A DNA stretch of 64,000 nucleotides from Cellulophaga sp. Hel_I_12 (GTDB taxonomy: Bacteria > Bacteroidota > Bacteroidia > Flavobacteriales > Flavobacteriaceae). Below, in pieces: positions 50,628 to 58,715 of the stretch. The position numbers and the translations under genes are program-made. Under the pieces are notes generated by a model. It did no database searches, was not told the origin of the DNA, and was given only the letters and a program-made list of their open reading frames with translations. Within the stretch, counting starts at the first letter, position 1, and each line of letters opens with the position of its first letter. The stretch lies in contig NZ_JUHB01000001.1 in NCBI RefSeq assembly GCF_000799565.1, positions 3,041,501 through 3,105,500 on the forward strand, written 5' to 3'.

Positions 50628-51290
50628 TTACTTCCGTTTATCCCCAGCTGTCTTATTAAAAGCAATCAAATTAAACAGCTCACGCATTCTGCTTCGAACA
50701 CGATTTCCGTAGCGTTCTTCCAGTTCCTCGGCATTGAGGTTTGTAGTAGCGTGAGTTTTTACTTTATGCTTAGTATTCAGATAAAGCTCATACCGAGATA
50801 AAAGCACTTCGCCCATAACGTTGAGATCCTTGCCATAAAACCTTCCAGCAGGTTCAATACCCAAATCATCAAAGCAATAAAATCGAGTATTTCCATAGTC
50901 TTCAATCGTTTTAAAACCAAGATGATTAAAACTAAAAGCCACATTCCTGCACGGAATCATTTCGTACGGTCGCTGTAAAGGAACAACGTGGCGCAGTAAT
51001 CGCATCAATGTGGTTTTTCCACACCCTACGGGTCCGGAAAGCAAAATCCCTTTTTCAGGGTCTATGCCTTCCTTTTCACAATTCTCTTTGTCTTTGATAA
51101 AATAGTGGCATAGTTTGCGGATGATATCCGTATCCTCATCATAGATTCTAAAGTTCTTGCCAAAGAGTAATTTTCCTTTGGCATTTAGATAAATCAAGAT
51201 TTGGTCAAAATCGTAAAGAACGCTTTGACCATCAAACTTTCCGAGCGAATATTCCACGCCACCTTCGTTAATTTTAGAGGGGTTGTCCAT
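50628..51290 (-). CDS. DnaC/IstB-like ATPase of the element
   Basis: 220 residues from ATG 51290 (MDNPSKINEGG…), which overlaps the end of the upstream gene by 17 bp. Walker A GPVGCGKTTLMRLL, Walker B FYCFDDLGIE, sensor region THATTNLNAEELEERYG and arginine-finger NRVRSRMRELF. Likely a helicase loader or replication ATPase of the element, following the wHTH protein as in many Bacteroidota elements. Confidence 0.85.
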   Translation of the reverse strand: MDNPSKINEGGVEYSLGKFDGQSVLYDFDQILIYLNAKGKLLFGKNFRIYDEDTDIIRKLCHYFIKDKENCEKEGIDPEKGILLSGPVGCGKTTLMRLLRHVVPLQRPYEMIPCRNVAFSFNHLGFKTIEDYGNTRFYCFDDLGIEPAGRFYGKDLNVMGEVLLSRYELYLNTKHKVKTHATTNLNAEELEERYGNRVRSRMRELFNLIAFNKTAGDKRK

Positions 51291-52026
51291 AATCTTTGTT
51301 TTTAGTGGTTCGCAAGTTGTCCTTGATTTGGGACGGTTGTTTTTTGTTTGGTTTGTTTTCTTCATTGAAAAGCTCGCTTCTATCCATCCAGTTCAAAGCT
51401 AAGGCTCGCCAATCTCGAATTTCTTTTCCATCGCTAGTTTGCCAATTTCGAGTTTCATAATGCTCGAAGAATTTTTTTCCTTCATCAGCATTAAAACTTT
51501 TTTCAATAAAAAAATCAATAACGGCCTGCCAGCCCTTTGGTTGTTTTATATTGTTTACTTGTTTGGTATTGTTTATAGTAGATACCAATGCTTGTCCACC
51601 TATGGGACGGTGCAAGTCCACAGCTTGTCCATTTGTGGGATGGTGGTGTCCCTCAAGCGGTACACCTCTGGGATGGTACTGTTCCGCAAGCTGTTCTAAT
51701 TCGGGATGGTACTGTCCCACAACCGGTTCATCACTTGTCCCGATAATGGCCATCTTGATTTTGCTGCCTTTGTAGGGATTGTTAGATGGAAAATAGGTTA
51801 AGTATTGCCACGAATCTAACTCGACGATACATCTATGATATGTGGATTTAGAGCCTATTTTTGCACAGCGCATCAAATCCCTACGGTTCACATAGAATTC
51901 ATCCATAAAGCGGCAACTGTTCCATTCTTGAAACAGCGCCATATACAGGCTGATATGTGTGGGATTAAGGCGGTCATCAAAATAGAACTTCTCAAAAGCC
52001 GCATTAAGTAGCTTTATATAGTTCAT
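51274..52026 (-). CDS. element wHTH protein with 11-residue tandem repeats
   Basis: 250 residues. N-terminal winged-helix domain (NPTHISLYMALFQEWN, RRDLMRCAKIGSKSTYHRCI) resembles replication-associated proteins of Bacteroidota conjugative elements. The centre (about residues 103-147) is four imperfect 11-residue units with QYHP/HHHP/LHRP and GQAL/VPL motifs, encoded by 33-bp DNA repeats. The C-terminal region (FFIEKSFNADEGKKFFEHYE … WRALALNWMDR) is common to this family. It overlaps the ATPase gene, so the two probably act together in replication or maintenance. Confidence 0.7.
   Translation of the reverse strand: MNYIKLLNAAFEKFYFDDRLNPTHISLYMALFQEWNSCRFMDEFYVNRRDLMRCAKIGSKSTYHRCIVELDSWQYLTYFPSNNPYKGSKIKMAIIGTSDEPVVGQYHPELEQLAEQYHPRGVPLEGHHHPTNGQAVDLHRPIGGQALVSTINNTKQVNNIKQPKGWQAVIDFFIEKSFNADEGKKFFEHYETRNWQTSDGKEIRDWRALALNWMDRSELFNEENKPNKKQPSQIKDNLRTTKNKDYGQPL
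51587..51718. repeat. 33-bp imperfect tandem repeat (4 units)
   Basis: About four 33-bp units inside the wHTH gene, each with a form of tgggaYggtRctgtcc (51612, 51639, 51673, 51706). They encode 11-residue units. Repeat-number variation between relatives is likely. Confidence 0.7.
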
Positions 52027-52029
52027 CGC

Positions 52030-52314
52030 TTAAGAGTTTAGACCGTGCTGTACACGATTTGATGTCATCACGCCTTGAATTTCCTCGGCATCGTAGTAGA
52101 TAATGCCCCCAACTTTTGTGTATGGCAATGTTCCGTTTATGCGAAGATTCTGTAATGTCCCTGGACTGACTTGAAGCAAATCCATTACTTCGGAAGATTT
52201 TAGATATTTCTTAAGTTTTCCAGTTGCTTGTTTAGATAGAAGATTCTTAATGTCATCGAGCAATTCCATTTTGAATTCTCGAAGGTCGTCGGTGGTAATA
52301 ATATTTGCTGGCAT
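52030..52314 (-). CDS. excisionase-like HTH protein
   Basis: 94 residues, 3 bp before the wHTH gene. The C-terminal HTH_17/MerR-like fold is SSEVMDLLQVSPGTLQNLRINGTLPYTKVGGIIYYDAEEI. Such proteins are common at the start of Bacteroidota element operons and act as excisionase or recombination-directionality factors or as regulators. No integrase is beside it. Confidence 0.85.
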   Translation of the reverse strand: MPANIITTDDLREFKMELLDDIKNLLSKQATGKLKKYLKSSEVMDLLQVSPGTLQNLRINGTLPYTKVGGIIYYDAEEIQGVMTSNRVQHGLNS

Positions 52315-52607
52315 AATAGAACGATTTTAAAGAAAGGGACTATCGTTTCGATTTCAACTAATTTGATAGCCCCTGATCTGATTTGACTTTCGTTCTACAA
52401 ATTTGGGATGGTTTATTGGATTTTAATCCCAAGTTGTACCCAAGTAGGGTGTTTTTATTTACTCATTTTCAATGGTTTAAATTGGTTTGATTTAGAGGTG
52501 TCACTTAAAATCATCTATGCCAAATGATAATAGATAAAATTAATTTTATTTTTTCCCAAGTAAGACCCAACTTGGGAAGAAATTTAACATTTTTAAAAAT
52601 GAAAATA
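52315..52607. promoter_or_regulatory. divergent-looking control region with CCCAAGT boxes
   Basis: 293 bp with no gene. CCCAAGT occurs at about 52430 and 52438 (AATCCCAAGTTGTACCCAAG) and again as an inverted pair CCCAAGT-aagaccca-ACTTGGG (about 52556-52577), forming a perfect 7-bp dyad. Upstream of the excisionase/replication operon (minus strand) and downstream of rteC. The boxes could be binding sites for the HTH protein or RteC, or form an attenuator. Confidence 0.5.
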
Positions 52608-53459
52608 TCAACCGTCCGTTTCTTCCATTCGCCTTAAAAGTGTTGCTTTTAGTCTATCAATAAACTTGGTTTGGTCGATTTTCCGTTCTCTTATTTCGAG
52701 AAAAGTTCTATAAACGTTACCAAGATTAAGTTCAAAAATATCTTCACAAGCTGATGCCATTTCTTTAATACCAGCTGTACCACTTTTTATTGCGCCAGAT
52801 GCCTGTAATGCATAAATTAACTCAATCAGGTCTGTTTTTGAAGCAGTCCAACCAAGTCGCTCACCGTTTGATAGAGTATTCAGCTTATTCGGTATGCCGT
52901 ATGACAAATCCCTTAAATTACTTAACTCTTCAACGTAATGGCTTATTAATAGGTCATAGGCCATAATTTTGGCAATTGCATTATCGTGGCTTGTGGAAAA
53001 TTCAGCATCTGTATAAAAATGAGAAGTGTTTGATACCAAGCTAATTTTATCATTTCCTCGCAGAAAATAGAATTCATCCAGAAGTTCAGAATCCTCTCTA
53101 TAATATTTAATGAAATCTATATTTCGTCGATTACTTTCTTGTAGCCTATTTATTTCTGAATCAATAAATTCCTGTTGAGATTTTATTGTTCCCGCAGGTC
53201 TATTTATCAAGAAATTGTAGAGTTTGGCATAAAATTTCAGTCTGCTATAGATGTAGGGTTTATGCTTTTTAAAGAATATTATTTCATTCTGTTTATCTAC
53301 GAATTCATTTTCCCTTACACAGATGCGTAATTTCTGCAAGTATTGTCTTGAAATAGAAATACCTTGTTCAACATTATTGAAATCGCCAAGATTAGATTCC
53401 TCAACTACTTTTATTTCCTCTTTGTAATTGTCTAGTATTATATGAATTAACTTATGCAA
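52608..53459 (-). CDS. RteC-domain regulator
   Basis: 283 residues from a TTG; no in-frame ATG exists in the first 60 codons. The N-terminal helical part and the C-terminal HTH (WTASKTDLIELIYALQASGAIKSG) match RteC. In CTnDOT, RteC is a positive regulator of the excision operon. Its presence supports a CTnDOT-related regulatory circuit; rteA and rteB are not in the window. Confidence 0.85.
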   Translation of the reverse strand: MHKLIHIILDNYKEEIKVVEESNLGDFNNVEQGISISRQYLQKLRICVRENEFVDKQNEIIFFKKHKPYIYSRLKFYAKLYNFLINRPAGTIKSQQEFIDSEINRLQESNRRNIDFIKYYREDSELLDEFYFLRGNDKISLVSNTSHFYTDAEFSTSHDNAIAKIMAYDLLISHYVEELSNLRDLSYGIPNKLNTLSNGERLGWTASKTDLIELIYALQASGAIKSGTAGIKEMASACEDIFELNLGNVYRTFLEIRERKIDQTKFIDRLKATLLRRMEETDG

Positions 53460-53523
53460 AATATTTTTGGGGCTTTAGATTTGGGTTAATTATCAATAAG
53501 TAATGTTTGTATGTTATATCTTT

Positions 53524-54738
53524 TTACGGGGGATTTTTAAAAAAGAACAGACAACCAATAGCGAGCAAAACAATGCTACCAGCAATTATGAAAGGATAGT
53601 AAAAACCGCCTGCAATCAGCCACGTTCCTAAAACGGGGCCTAGAATTTGACCAATACTATTGGTCGAACTCTGAATAGAAATATTCCTGCCAGTATTTTT
53701 CTTTGATATTAATGAAACCGCAGAGAGCAAATTTGGTGTTACCATAGCGCCTCCAGCAGCAAAAACAACGATTAATCCATAGACTAAAAATTCATTGTTA
53801 AAAAAAGGAAAGGCAATCAAGGGTAAACCAGATATTAATAACCCTAAAGCAATTTGTTTCTTTGTTGATAAAAACTTCTCTCCATAAGTAGCGAACACAG
53901 GTTGTAAAACAGCCATTATTGAACCACATAGCATAAAACCAATACCAACTTGATTACTATTAAATCCTAATTCATCTTTTCCGTAGATTGAAAAGACAGT
54001 TTCAAATAGCGTCACCACAAATTGGATAACAAACGATAGCACTAGTAATACGATAAAATATTTAGTAAATGTGAACCGCAAACTCACTTTTCGTGTTGTG
54101 AACTTATGTACGCGAGCGGTGTTTTTTAACCATTTCATCACAACCAAAAGGACAATCAATCCTAGTAGTGCAGCGAATAAATAGGGCACTGAAAATCGGT
54201 CTAAATGTAGCAGGCCTATTGTATATTTTATATGAATATCAGTTTGGGACAGAAAGCCGCCAATGACAGGGCCGAAAATAACACCAGAGCTAATGGCAAC
54301 ACCAGACCAGGCCATTATTTTCGTTCTACGTTCTTCAGATGTAATATCACTTAAATATGCATTGCTAACTGGAATAACTGATGACGTAAAAATTCCACCA
54401 AAAATTCGAGCAATATATAGCATTGTCAAGGATGTGGCTAGGCCAGTAAGTAATTGCATAATTACAAAACCGATTAGTCCACAAATGATAATAGGTTTCC
54501 TGCCGTATCTGTCCGATAGTTTTCCCCAAACCACTACGAATAGTAACTGAAAAAATGGATAAATGCTTGTGAGCAATCCAATATGGAAATTAATAAGGTC
54601 GGTGTCAAGATTGTCTTTTAAAGCTAATCTTTCGGTATAGTAAGGAAGGGTTGGCAATAATATACCATAGCCCAACATCACTACAAACAAACTCAATAGA
54701 ATTAAAAATATCCTGTTGAGTTTTTCTTTTCTATCCAT
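53524..54738 (-). CDS. MFS drug exporter, DHA1 (TetA-like)
   Basis: 404 residues, twelve predicted membrane helices. Loop 2-3 motif GKLSDRYGRKPIIICG and motif C-like SGVIFGPVIGGFLSQ define a DHA1 proton antiporter like TetA. Substrate cannot be read from the sequence. It begins at the base after the stop of the copper ATPase upstream (no gap), so it is very likely in the same operon. Resistance cargo is typical of these elements. Confidence 0.85.
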   Translation of the reverse strand: MDRKEKLNRIFLILLSLFVVMLGYGILLPTLPYYTERLALKDNLDTDLINFHIGLLTSIYPFFQLLFVVVWGKLSDRYGRKPIIICGLIGFVIMQLLTGLATSLTMLYIARIFGGIFTSSVIPVSNAYLSDITSEERRTKIMAWSGVAISSGVIFGPVIGGFLSQTDIHIKYTIGLLHLDRFSVPYLFAALLGLIVLLVVMKWLKNTARVHKFTTRKVSLRFTFTKYFIVLLVLSFVIQFVVTLFETVFSIYGKDELGFNSNQVGIGFMLCGSIMAVLQPVFATYGEKFLSTKKQIALGLLISGLPLIAFPFFNNEFLVYGLIVVFAAGGAMVTPNLLSAVSLISKKNTGRNISIQSSTNSIGQILGPVLGTWLIAGGFYYPFIIAGSIVLLAIGCLFFFKNPP

Positions 54739-56856
54739 TTATTTTTTACCGATTTTTCGCTTCAATAATTGCGCATTAATAGCCACTATAATTGTACTCA
54801 AACTCATAAATACCGCTCCTACAGCTGGTCCTAAAACAAAGCCAGAAGAGTATAGAACACCTGCAGCTAATGGAATGGCCACCACATTATACCCAGTTGC
54901 CCATATTAGGTTCTGAATCATTTTATTGTACGTAGCCTTTCCGAACAAAATTAGGTTTGCAATATCTTGTGGATTGCTATTTACCAATATAATATCGGCT
55001 GTTTCGGCGGCTACATCAGTACCAGAACCAACAGCGATTCCTACATCAGCTTTGGCAAGTGCGGGCGCATCGTTTACGCCGTCTCCAGTCATAGCCACAA
55101 ACTCTCCTTTGTTTTGTAATTCTTCTACAATTTCTACTTTTTGGTGTGGTAGCACTTCGGCATAGTAGCCATCCAATCCTAATTTTTCACTCACAGCTTT
55201 GGCTGTTTTTTCATTATCCCCAGTTGCCATCAAAACTTTGATATTGTTCTTTTTAAATATTTTTATAGCTTCCGCAGATTCAGGTCTTATTTCGTCAGCA
55301 AGTGCAATGTATCCTGCTAGTTGTCCTTCAATTAATACAAATACAACAGTTTCAGCAGCGTCACTATAAGCATCTTCAGGAATAGTTATTTTTTCATCCC
55401 TTAAATAACCAGGACTAACCACTTTTACTTGCTTTCCTTCTACATTTGCCTCTACACCTTTACCAGTGATCGCATTAAAGTTTTCAGGCTTTGGGATTGT
55501 AATATTGTCTTCTTTAACTTTTTTAATAATCCCAACAGCAATTGGATGTTCTGAACTTTGTTCCAATGCACTTGACAGTCTTAAGATTTCATCGTTTGAA
55601 TAGGACACATTTACAGATTTGATTCGAGTAACGCCAAAGTCCCCTTTGGTCAAAGTCCCTGTTTTGTCAAATAGTAAGGCGGATATCTTTCGTGATTCTT
55701 CAAAGGCAGTTCTATTACGGATTAATAATCCATTTTGTGCAGATACAGCAGTAGAAATGGCAACTACAAGAGGAATTGCAAGACCCAATGCGTGTGGACA
55801 AGCGATGACCATAACGGTAACCATTCTTTCTAATGCATACACAAACGGAAAGCCTAAAATCAGCCAAACTGCCAACGTACCAAAACCAATAGCCAAAGCT
55901 ATATAAGTCAACCATTTTGCTGCCCTATCGGAAAGGTTTTGCATTTTAGATTTGGTCTTTTGTGCTTCCTCAACCATCGTAATAACCTTATTGAGATAGC
56001 TGTCTTTTCCTGTATGTTCCACCTTTACCTTCAAAGTGCTATTGCCATTTACTGAACCACCTATTACCTTATCCTTTTCTTCTTTTTTCACAGGCTTGGA
56101 CTCCCCTGTAAGCATTGATTCGTTTAAATAACTTGAACCTTCTACTATGATACCATCAGCTGGAACTTTCTCTCCAGGCTTTACCAAAATCACGTCATTT
56201 TTTAACAAATCTTCAAGTGGTATATCTTCAATAGTGTCGCCTTTTACCCTGTGAGCTTCGGCAGGCATCATACTAACTAAAAGTTGTAATGCTTTTGAAG
56301 CGCCTAATACACTTTTCATTTCTATCCAATGACCAACAAGCATAATAGCAATTAGTGTTGACAGCTCCCAGAAAAAGTCAACTCCTCGTAAACCAAAGAC
56401 AGTTGCAGAACTGTAGAAATAGGCGACACTTATTGCCATAGATATAAGTGTCATCATCCCAGGTGCACCATTCTTTATTTCGGAAACAAATCCTTTAAGA
56501 AAAGGCCATCCGCCATAGAAATATACAATGGTAGAAAGCGCAAAAAGAATATAAGAATTTCCGGGAAGTAAAAATTCATACCCAAAAAAATCTTGAATCA
56601 TTGGCGAGAAGAACAATATTGGAATAGTAAGTACTAGCGTTACCCAAAATCGTTTTCTAAAGTCTGCAATCATCATTTTATGATGGTCGTGACCCATTTG
56701 TCCGTGACCCGGATTATGACCCGAATGGTCTCCACCTCCATTTTTCATTTTGGAATGATCCATTTTGGAATGATCTTCTTTTTCGTGGTTCATTTTAGAA
56801 TGATCCATTTTCGAATGGTCCATTTCGTTGTTTTTGTGCTGCTCGTGATTTTCCAT
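54739..56856 (-). CDS. copB: CopB-type (P1B-3) copper-transporting P-type ATPase
   Basis: 705 residues. The N-terminus is His/Met-rich (several MDHSK repeats, then DHSGHNPGHGQMGHDHHKMM). Membrane helix 6 carries CPH (ACPHALGLAIP), the signature of CopB/P1B-3 rather than CopA (CPC). TGES, DKTGTLT and GDGVNDAPAL are complete. It exports copper (or silver) from the cytoplasm. First of the metal/drug export pair. Confidence 0.93.
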   Translation of the reverse strand: MENHEQHKNNEMDHSKMDHSKMNHEKEDHSKMDHSKMKNGGGDHSGHNPGHGQMGHDHHKMMIADFRKRFWVTLVLTIPILFFSPMIQDFFGYEFLLPGNSYILFALSTIVYFYGGWPFLKGFVSEIKNGAPGMMTLISMAISVAYFYSSATVFGLRGVDFFWELSTLIAIMLVGHWIEMKSVLGASKALQLLVSMMPAEAHRVKGDTIEDIPLEDLLKNDVILVKPGEKVPADGIIVEGSSYLNESMLTGESKPVKKEEKDKVIGGSVNGNSTLKVKVEHTGKDSYLNKVITMVEEAQKTKSKMQNLSDRAAKWLTYIALAIGFGTLAVWLILGFPFVYALERMVTVMVIACPHALGLAIPLVVAISTAVSAQNGLLIRNRTAFEESRKISALLFDKTGTLTKGDFGVTRIKSVNVSYSNDEILRLSSALEQSSEHPIAVGIIKKVKEDNITIPKPENFNAITGKGVEANVEGKQVKVVSPGYLRDEKITIPEDAYSDAAETVVFVLIEGQLAGYIALADEIRPESAEAIKIFKKNNIKVLMATGDNEKTAKAVSEKLGLDGYYAEVLPHQKVEIVEELQNKGEFVAMTGDGVNDAPALAKADVGIAVGSGTDVAAETADIILVNSNPQDIANLILFGKATYNKMIQNLIWATGYNVVAIPLAAGVLYSSGFVLGPAVGAVFMSLSTIIVAINAQLLKRKIGKK

Positions 56857-56874
56857 TATAGTATTGTTTAAGTG

Positions 56875-57168
56875 TTATCGTAATTTTTTTCTCATTGCTT
56901 CCGATATGTTTTCGGCATAGACGCCATAAGCATCTACTAAAAGACCTTTAAGCCCTTTTTTGGAAGATATTGCATATAAAATGCTGTTATCATCGGTACT
57001 GCTCATTCCTTCAAAGCGATATATTTTATCCACTTTAAAATCTTCTGGTCGAATCTCAATTTTCAGGGAAGCACATTCCAGACATTCAGGTTTTAAGTTG
57101 AAATCATAAGGGTATTCGTTTGCCTGTAAATCGTTAATAGCTTCTGAAAGGGTGTCATAATTTTTCAT
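56875..57168 (-). CDS. small conserved protein
   Basis: 97 residues (MKNYDTLSEAINDLQANEYPYDF…), one CLEC motif (Cys34, Cys37), then IYRFEGMSSTDDNSILYAISS. Similar proteins are sometimes annotated as PRPP synthetase, but no PRPP loop or synthetase fold is present here. Position between the copper ATPase and the prs-like block suggests a role in this cargo. Confidence 0.6.
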   Translation of the reverse strand: MKNYDTLSEAINDLQANEYPYDFNLKPECLECASLKIEIRPEDFKVDKIYRFEGMSSTDDNSILYAISSKKGLKGLLVDAYGVYAENISEAMRKKLR

Positions 57169-57174
57169 TTATTT

Positions 57175-57819
57175 TTATTTATAAGTCATTGTAAAATAAC
57201 TGTTGTCTTCTTCTGTAAATTTTTGAAAGGTCAATAGACCTTGTGCATTTAATTTCTCGTTAACAGTATAATTGAGTTGCTTAATGCGAATTCCCAAGGC
57301 ATAGGCCTTAATGTTAATTTTTGAATTAATATTATTTTCGCTATTATTAAATTTTCGGTCGTAAATTTTTATGGTACTTTTTGAGCCAAAAAAATTCAAC
57401 AAGCCCGAATCAAAACTCATTTCCAGTTCTATATTTTCAAGATTTTTCAAGTCGTAGAGTTCTTTAAATTTTTTAGAAGTGGTATTAATTTCGGTTTCTT
57501 TTGATTTTGGGTTTGAAAATGGAAATGCCATTACCATTATACTGGCTTCATCAGGCTTACAGCGATAGGTTGTGGTGTATTTATCGGTCGCTATTTTGTC
57601 TTTATCAAACAATTCCGTAACCACCTTAATTTCATAGTATCCATTTTTCTCTATTGTTTTACCAGCTTCAAAAGTTTGTTTATTGAGAAAAGCACCTTTT
57701 TCATCAAAATTCTCACGAATGACCAATCTGCCTGAAATCTGCCCAATAAGCATTTCAGTTTGTCCAGTCATTGTGATGCTGAATAAAGTAATCAGTACTA
57801 TGAAGATTCGACTTCTCAT
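57175..57819 (-). CDS. exported hypothetical protein
   Basis: 214 residues with a signal peptide (MRSRIFIVLITLFSITMTGQ). The body is beta-rich (NGYYEIKVVTELFDKDKIATD, IELEMSFDSGLLNFFGSKS); no recognised domain. It overlaps the preceding PRPP synthetase-like gene by 4 bp, so it is translated from the same message. Confidence 0.65.
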   Translation of the reverse strand: MRSRIFIVLITLFSITMTGQTEMLIGQISGRLVIRENFDEKGAFLNKQTFEAGKTIEKNGYYEIKVVTELFDKDKIATDKYTTTYRCKPDEASIMVMAFPFSNPKSKETEINTTSKKFKELYDLKNLENIELEMSFDSGLLNFFGSKSTIKIYDRKFNNSENNINSKINIKAYALGIRIKQLNYTVNEKLNAQGLLTFQKFTEEDNSYFTMTYK

Positions 57820-58709
57820 ATATGGTGCATTAATTTCTTTACCTCTTTTGCCAGTATATCGCTTAAATCTATGCCATTGGACGGATGCGGAATGGTATTG
57901 CAGGTCACTATCTTTTCTACTCCGGAATCCAACAAATCTTGATAGGCATTACCTGAAAAAACGGCGTGAATACCAACACATATAGGTGGTCTCATCCCTG
58001 CTTTTTTCAAATGCACCACGGTTTCAATCATCGTTCGCGCCGTAGAAATAATATCATCTACCAAAATAGGTGTGGCATCTCTGTATTTGTCAACATCAGG
58101 AACAGAGACTTCTACATCACGGTCACCCTGACGCACCTTTTGTAATACTGTAAATGGTGCTCCTGCATTTTTGGCGACTTCTGAAACCCATTGTTCACTT
58201 TCAGAATCGGGACCGATAAGTACTGGGTTTTCGATGTTTTCCTTTATCCAATCTGAAATAGCATCGGCAGCGTGAATTACTTTATTTGGAATTTGATACA
58301 CTTCTCCTAATGAACTAATTCTATGCAAATGAGGGTCAACCGTGGTAATGCTATCGGCAAAACCTGAAATCAATTTTCCAAAGAAACCAGAAGTTACCCC
58401 TTCGCCTTCATTAAATACTTTGTCCTGCCTCATATATGCCAAATAAGGCGCTACCAAACAGGTGCACATTGCCCCTAATGATTTGGCAGTATGACTTAAA
58501 AAATAAAGGGGCAATAGTTTTTCATCTGGTTCGTGCAAGGTGCATACCAGTACAACACATTTGTCTTTAACATCAGATAAGATACGTGTATAGGATTCTC
58601 CATCAGGGAAGTTGCGCAAAGTGGCTTTGCCAACTTCGGCATCCATTTTTGTAGCCATTAGTTCTGTGAGTTTTTCGTTTCCGGGAAGACTGAATAATAT
58701 TGTTTTCAT
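57816..58709 (-). CDS. ribose-phosphate pyrophosphokinase-like protein
   Basis: 297 residues. Prs landmarks: the FPDGESYTRI N-domain, LAYMRQDKVFNEGEG (catalytic flexible region), TVDPHLHR and the PRPP-binding loop region TPILVDDIISTARTM. In normal enzymes the loop reads DDIISTGGT; the paired glycines are replaced by Ala-Arg. Prs makes PRPP from ribose 5-phosphate and ATP. The chromosomal gene is presumably elsewhere; this variant sits with a nucleoside phosphorylase and may use a different ribose phosphate. Confidence 0.8.
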   Translation of the reverse strand: MKTILFSLPGNEKLTELMATKMDAEVGKATLRNFPDGESYTRILSDVKDKCVVLVCTLHEPDEKLLPLYFLSHTAKSLGAMCTCLVAPYLAYMRQDKVFNEGEGVTSGFFGKLISGFADSITTVDPHLHRISSLGEVYQIPNKVIHAADAISDWIKENIENPVLIGPDSESEQWVSEVAKNAGAPFTVLQKVRQGDRDVEVSVPDVDKYRDATPILVDDIISTARTMIETVVHLKKAGMRPPICVGIHAVFSGNAYQDLLDSGVEKIVTCNTIPHPSNGIDLSDILAKEVKKLMHHI

Positions 58710-58715
58710 AGTTTT

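Noticed and set aside
51439..51775. Plus-strand Cys-rich frames (74 and 86 codons) opposite the wHTH gene
   Set aside because: They arise from the 33-bp repeats read in antisense. The minus-strand gene has domain support and fits its operon.
56875..57168. Annotation of the 97-residue protein as PRPP synthetase
   Set aside because: It has no PRPP loop and is far too short. The true Prs-like protein is encoded at 57816-58709.
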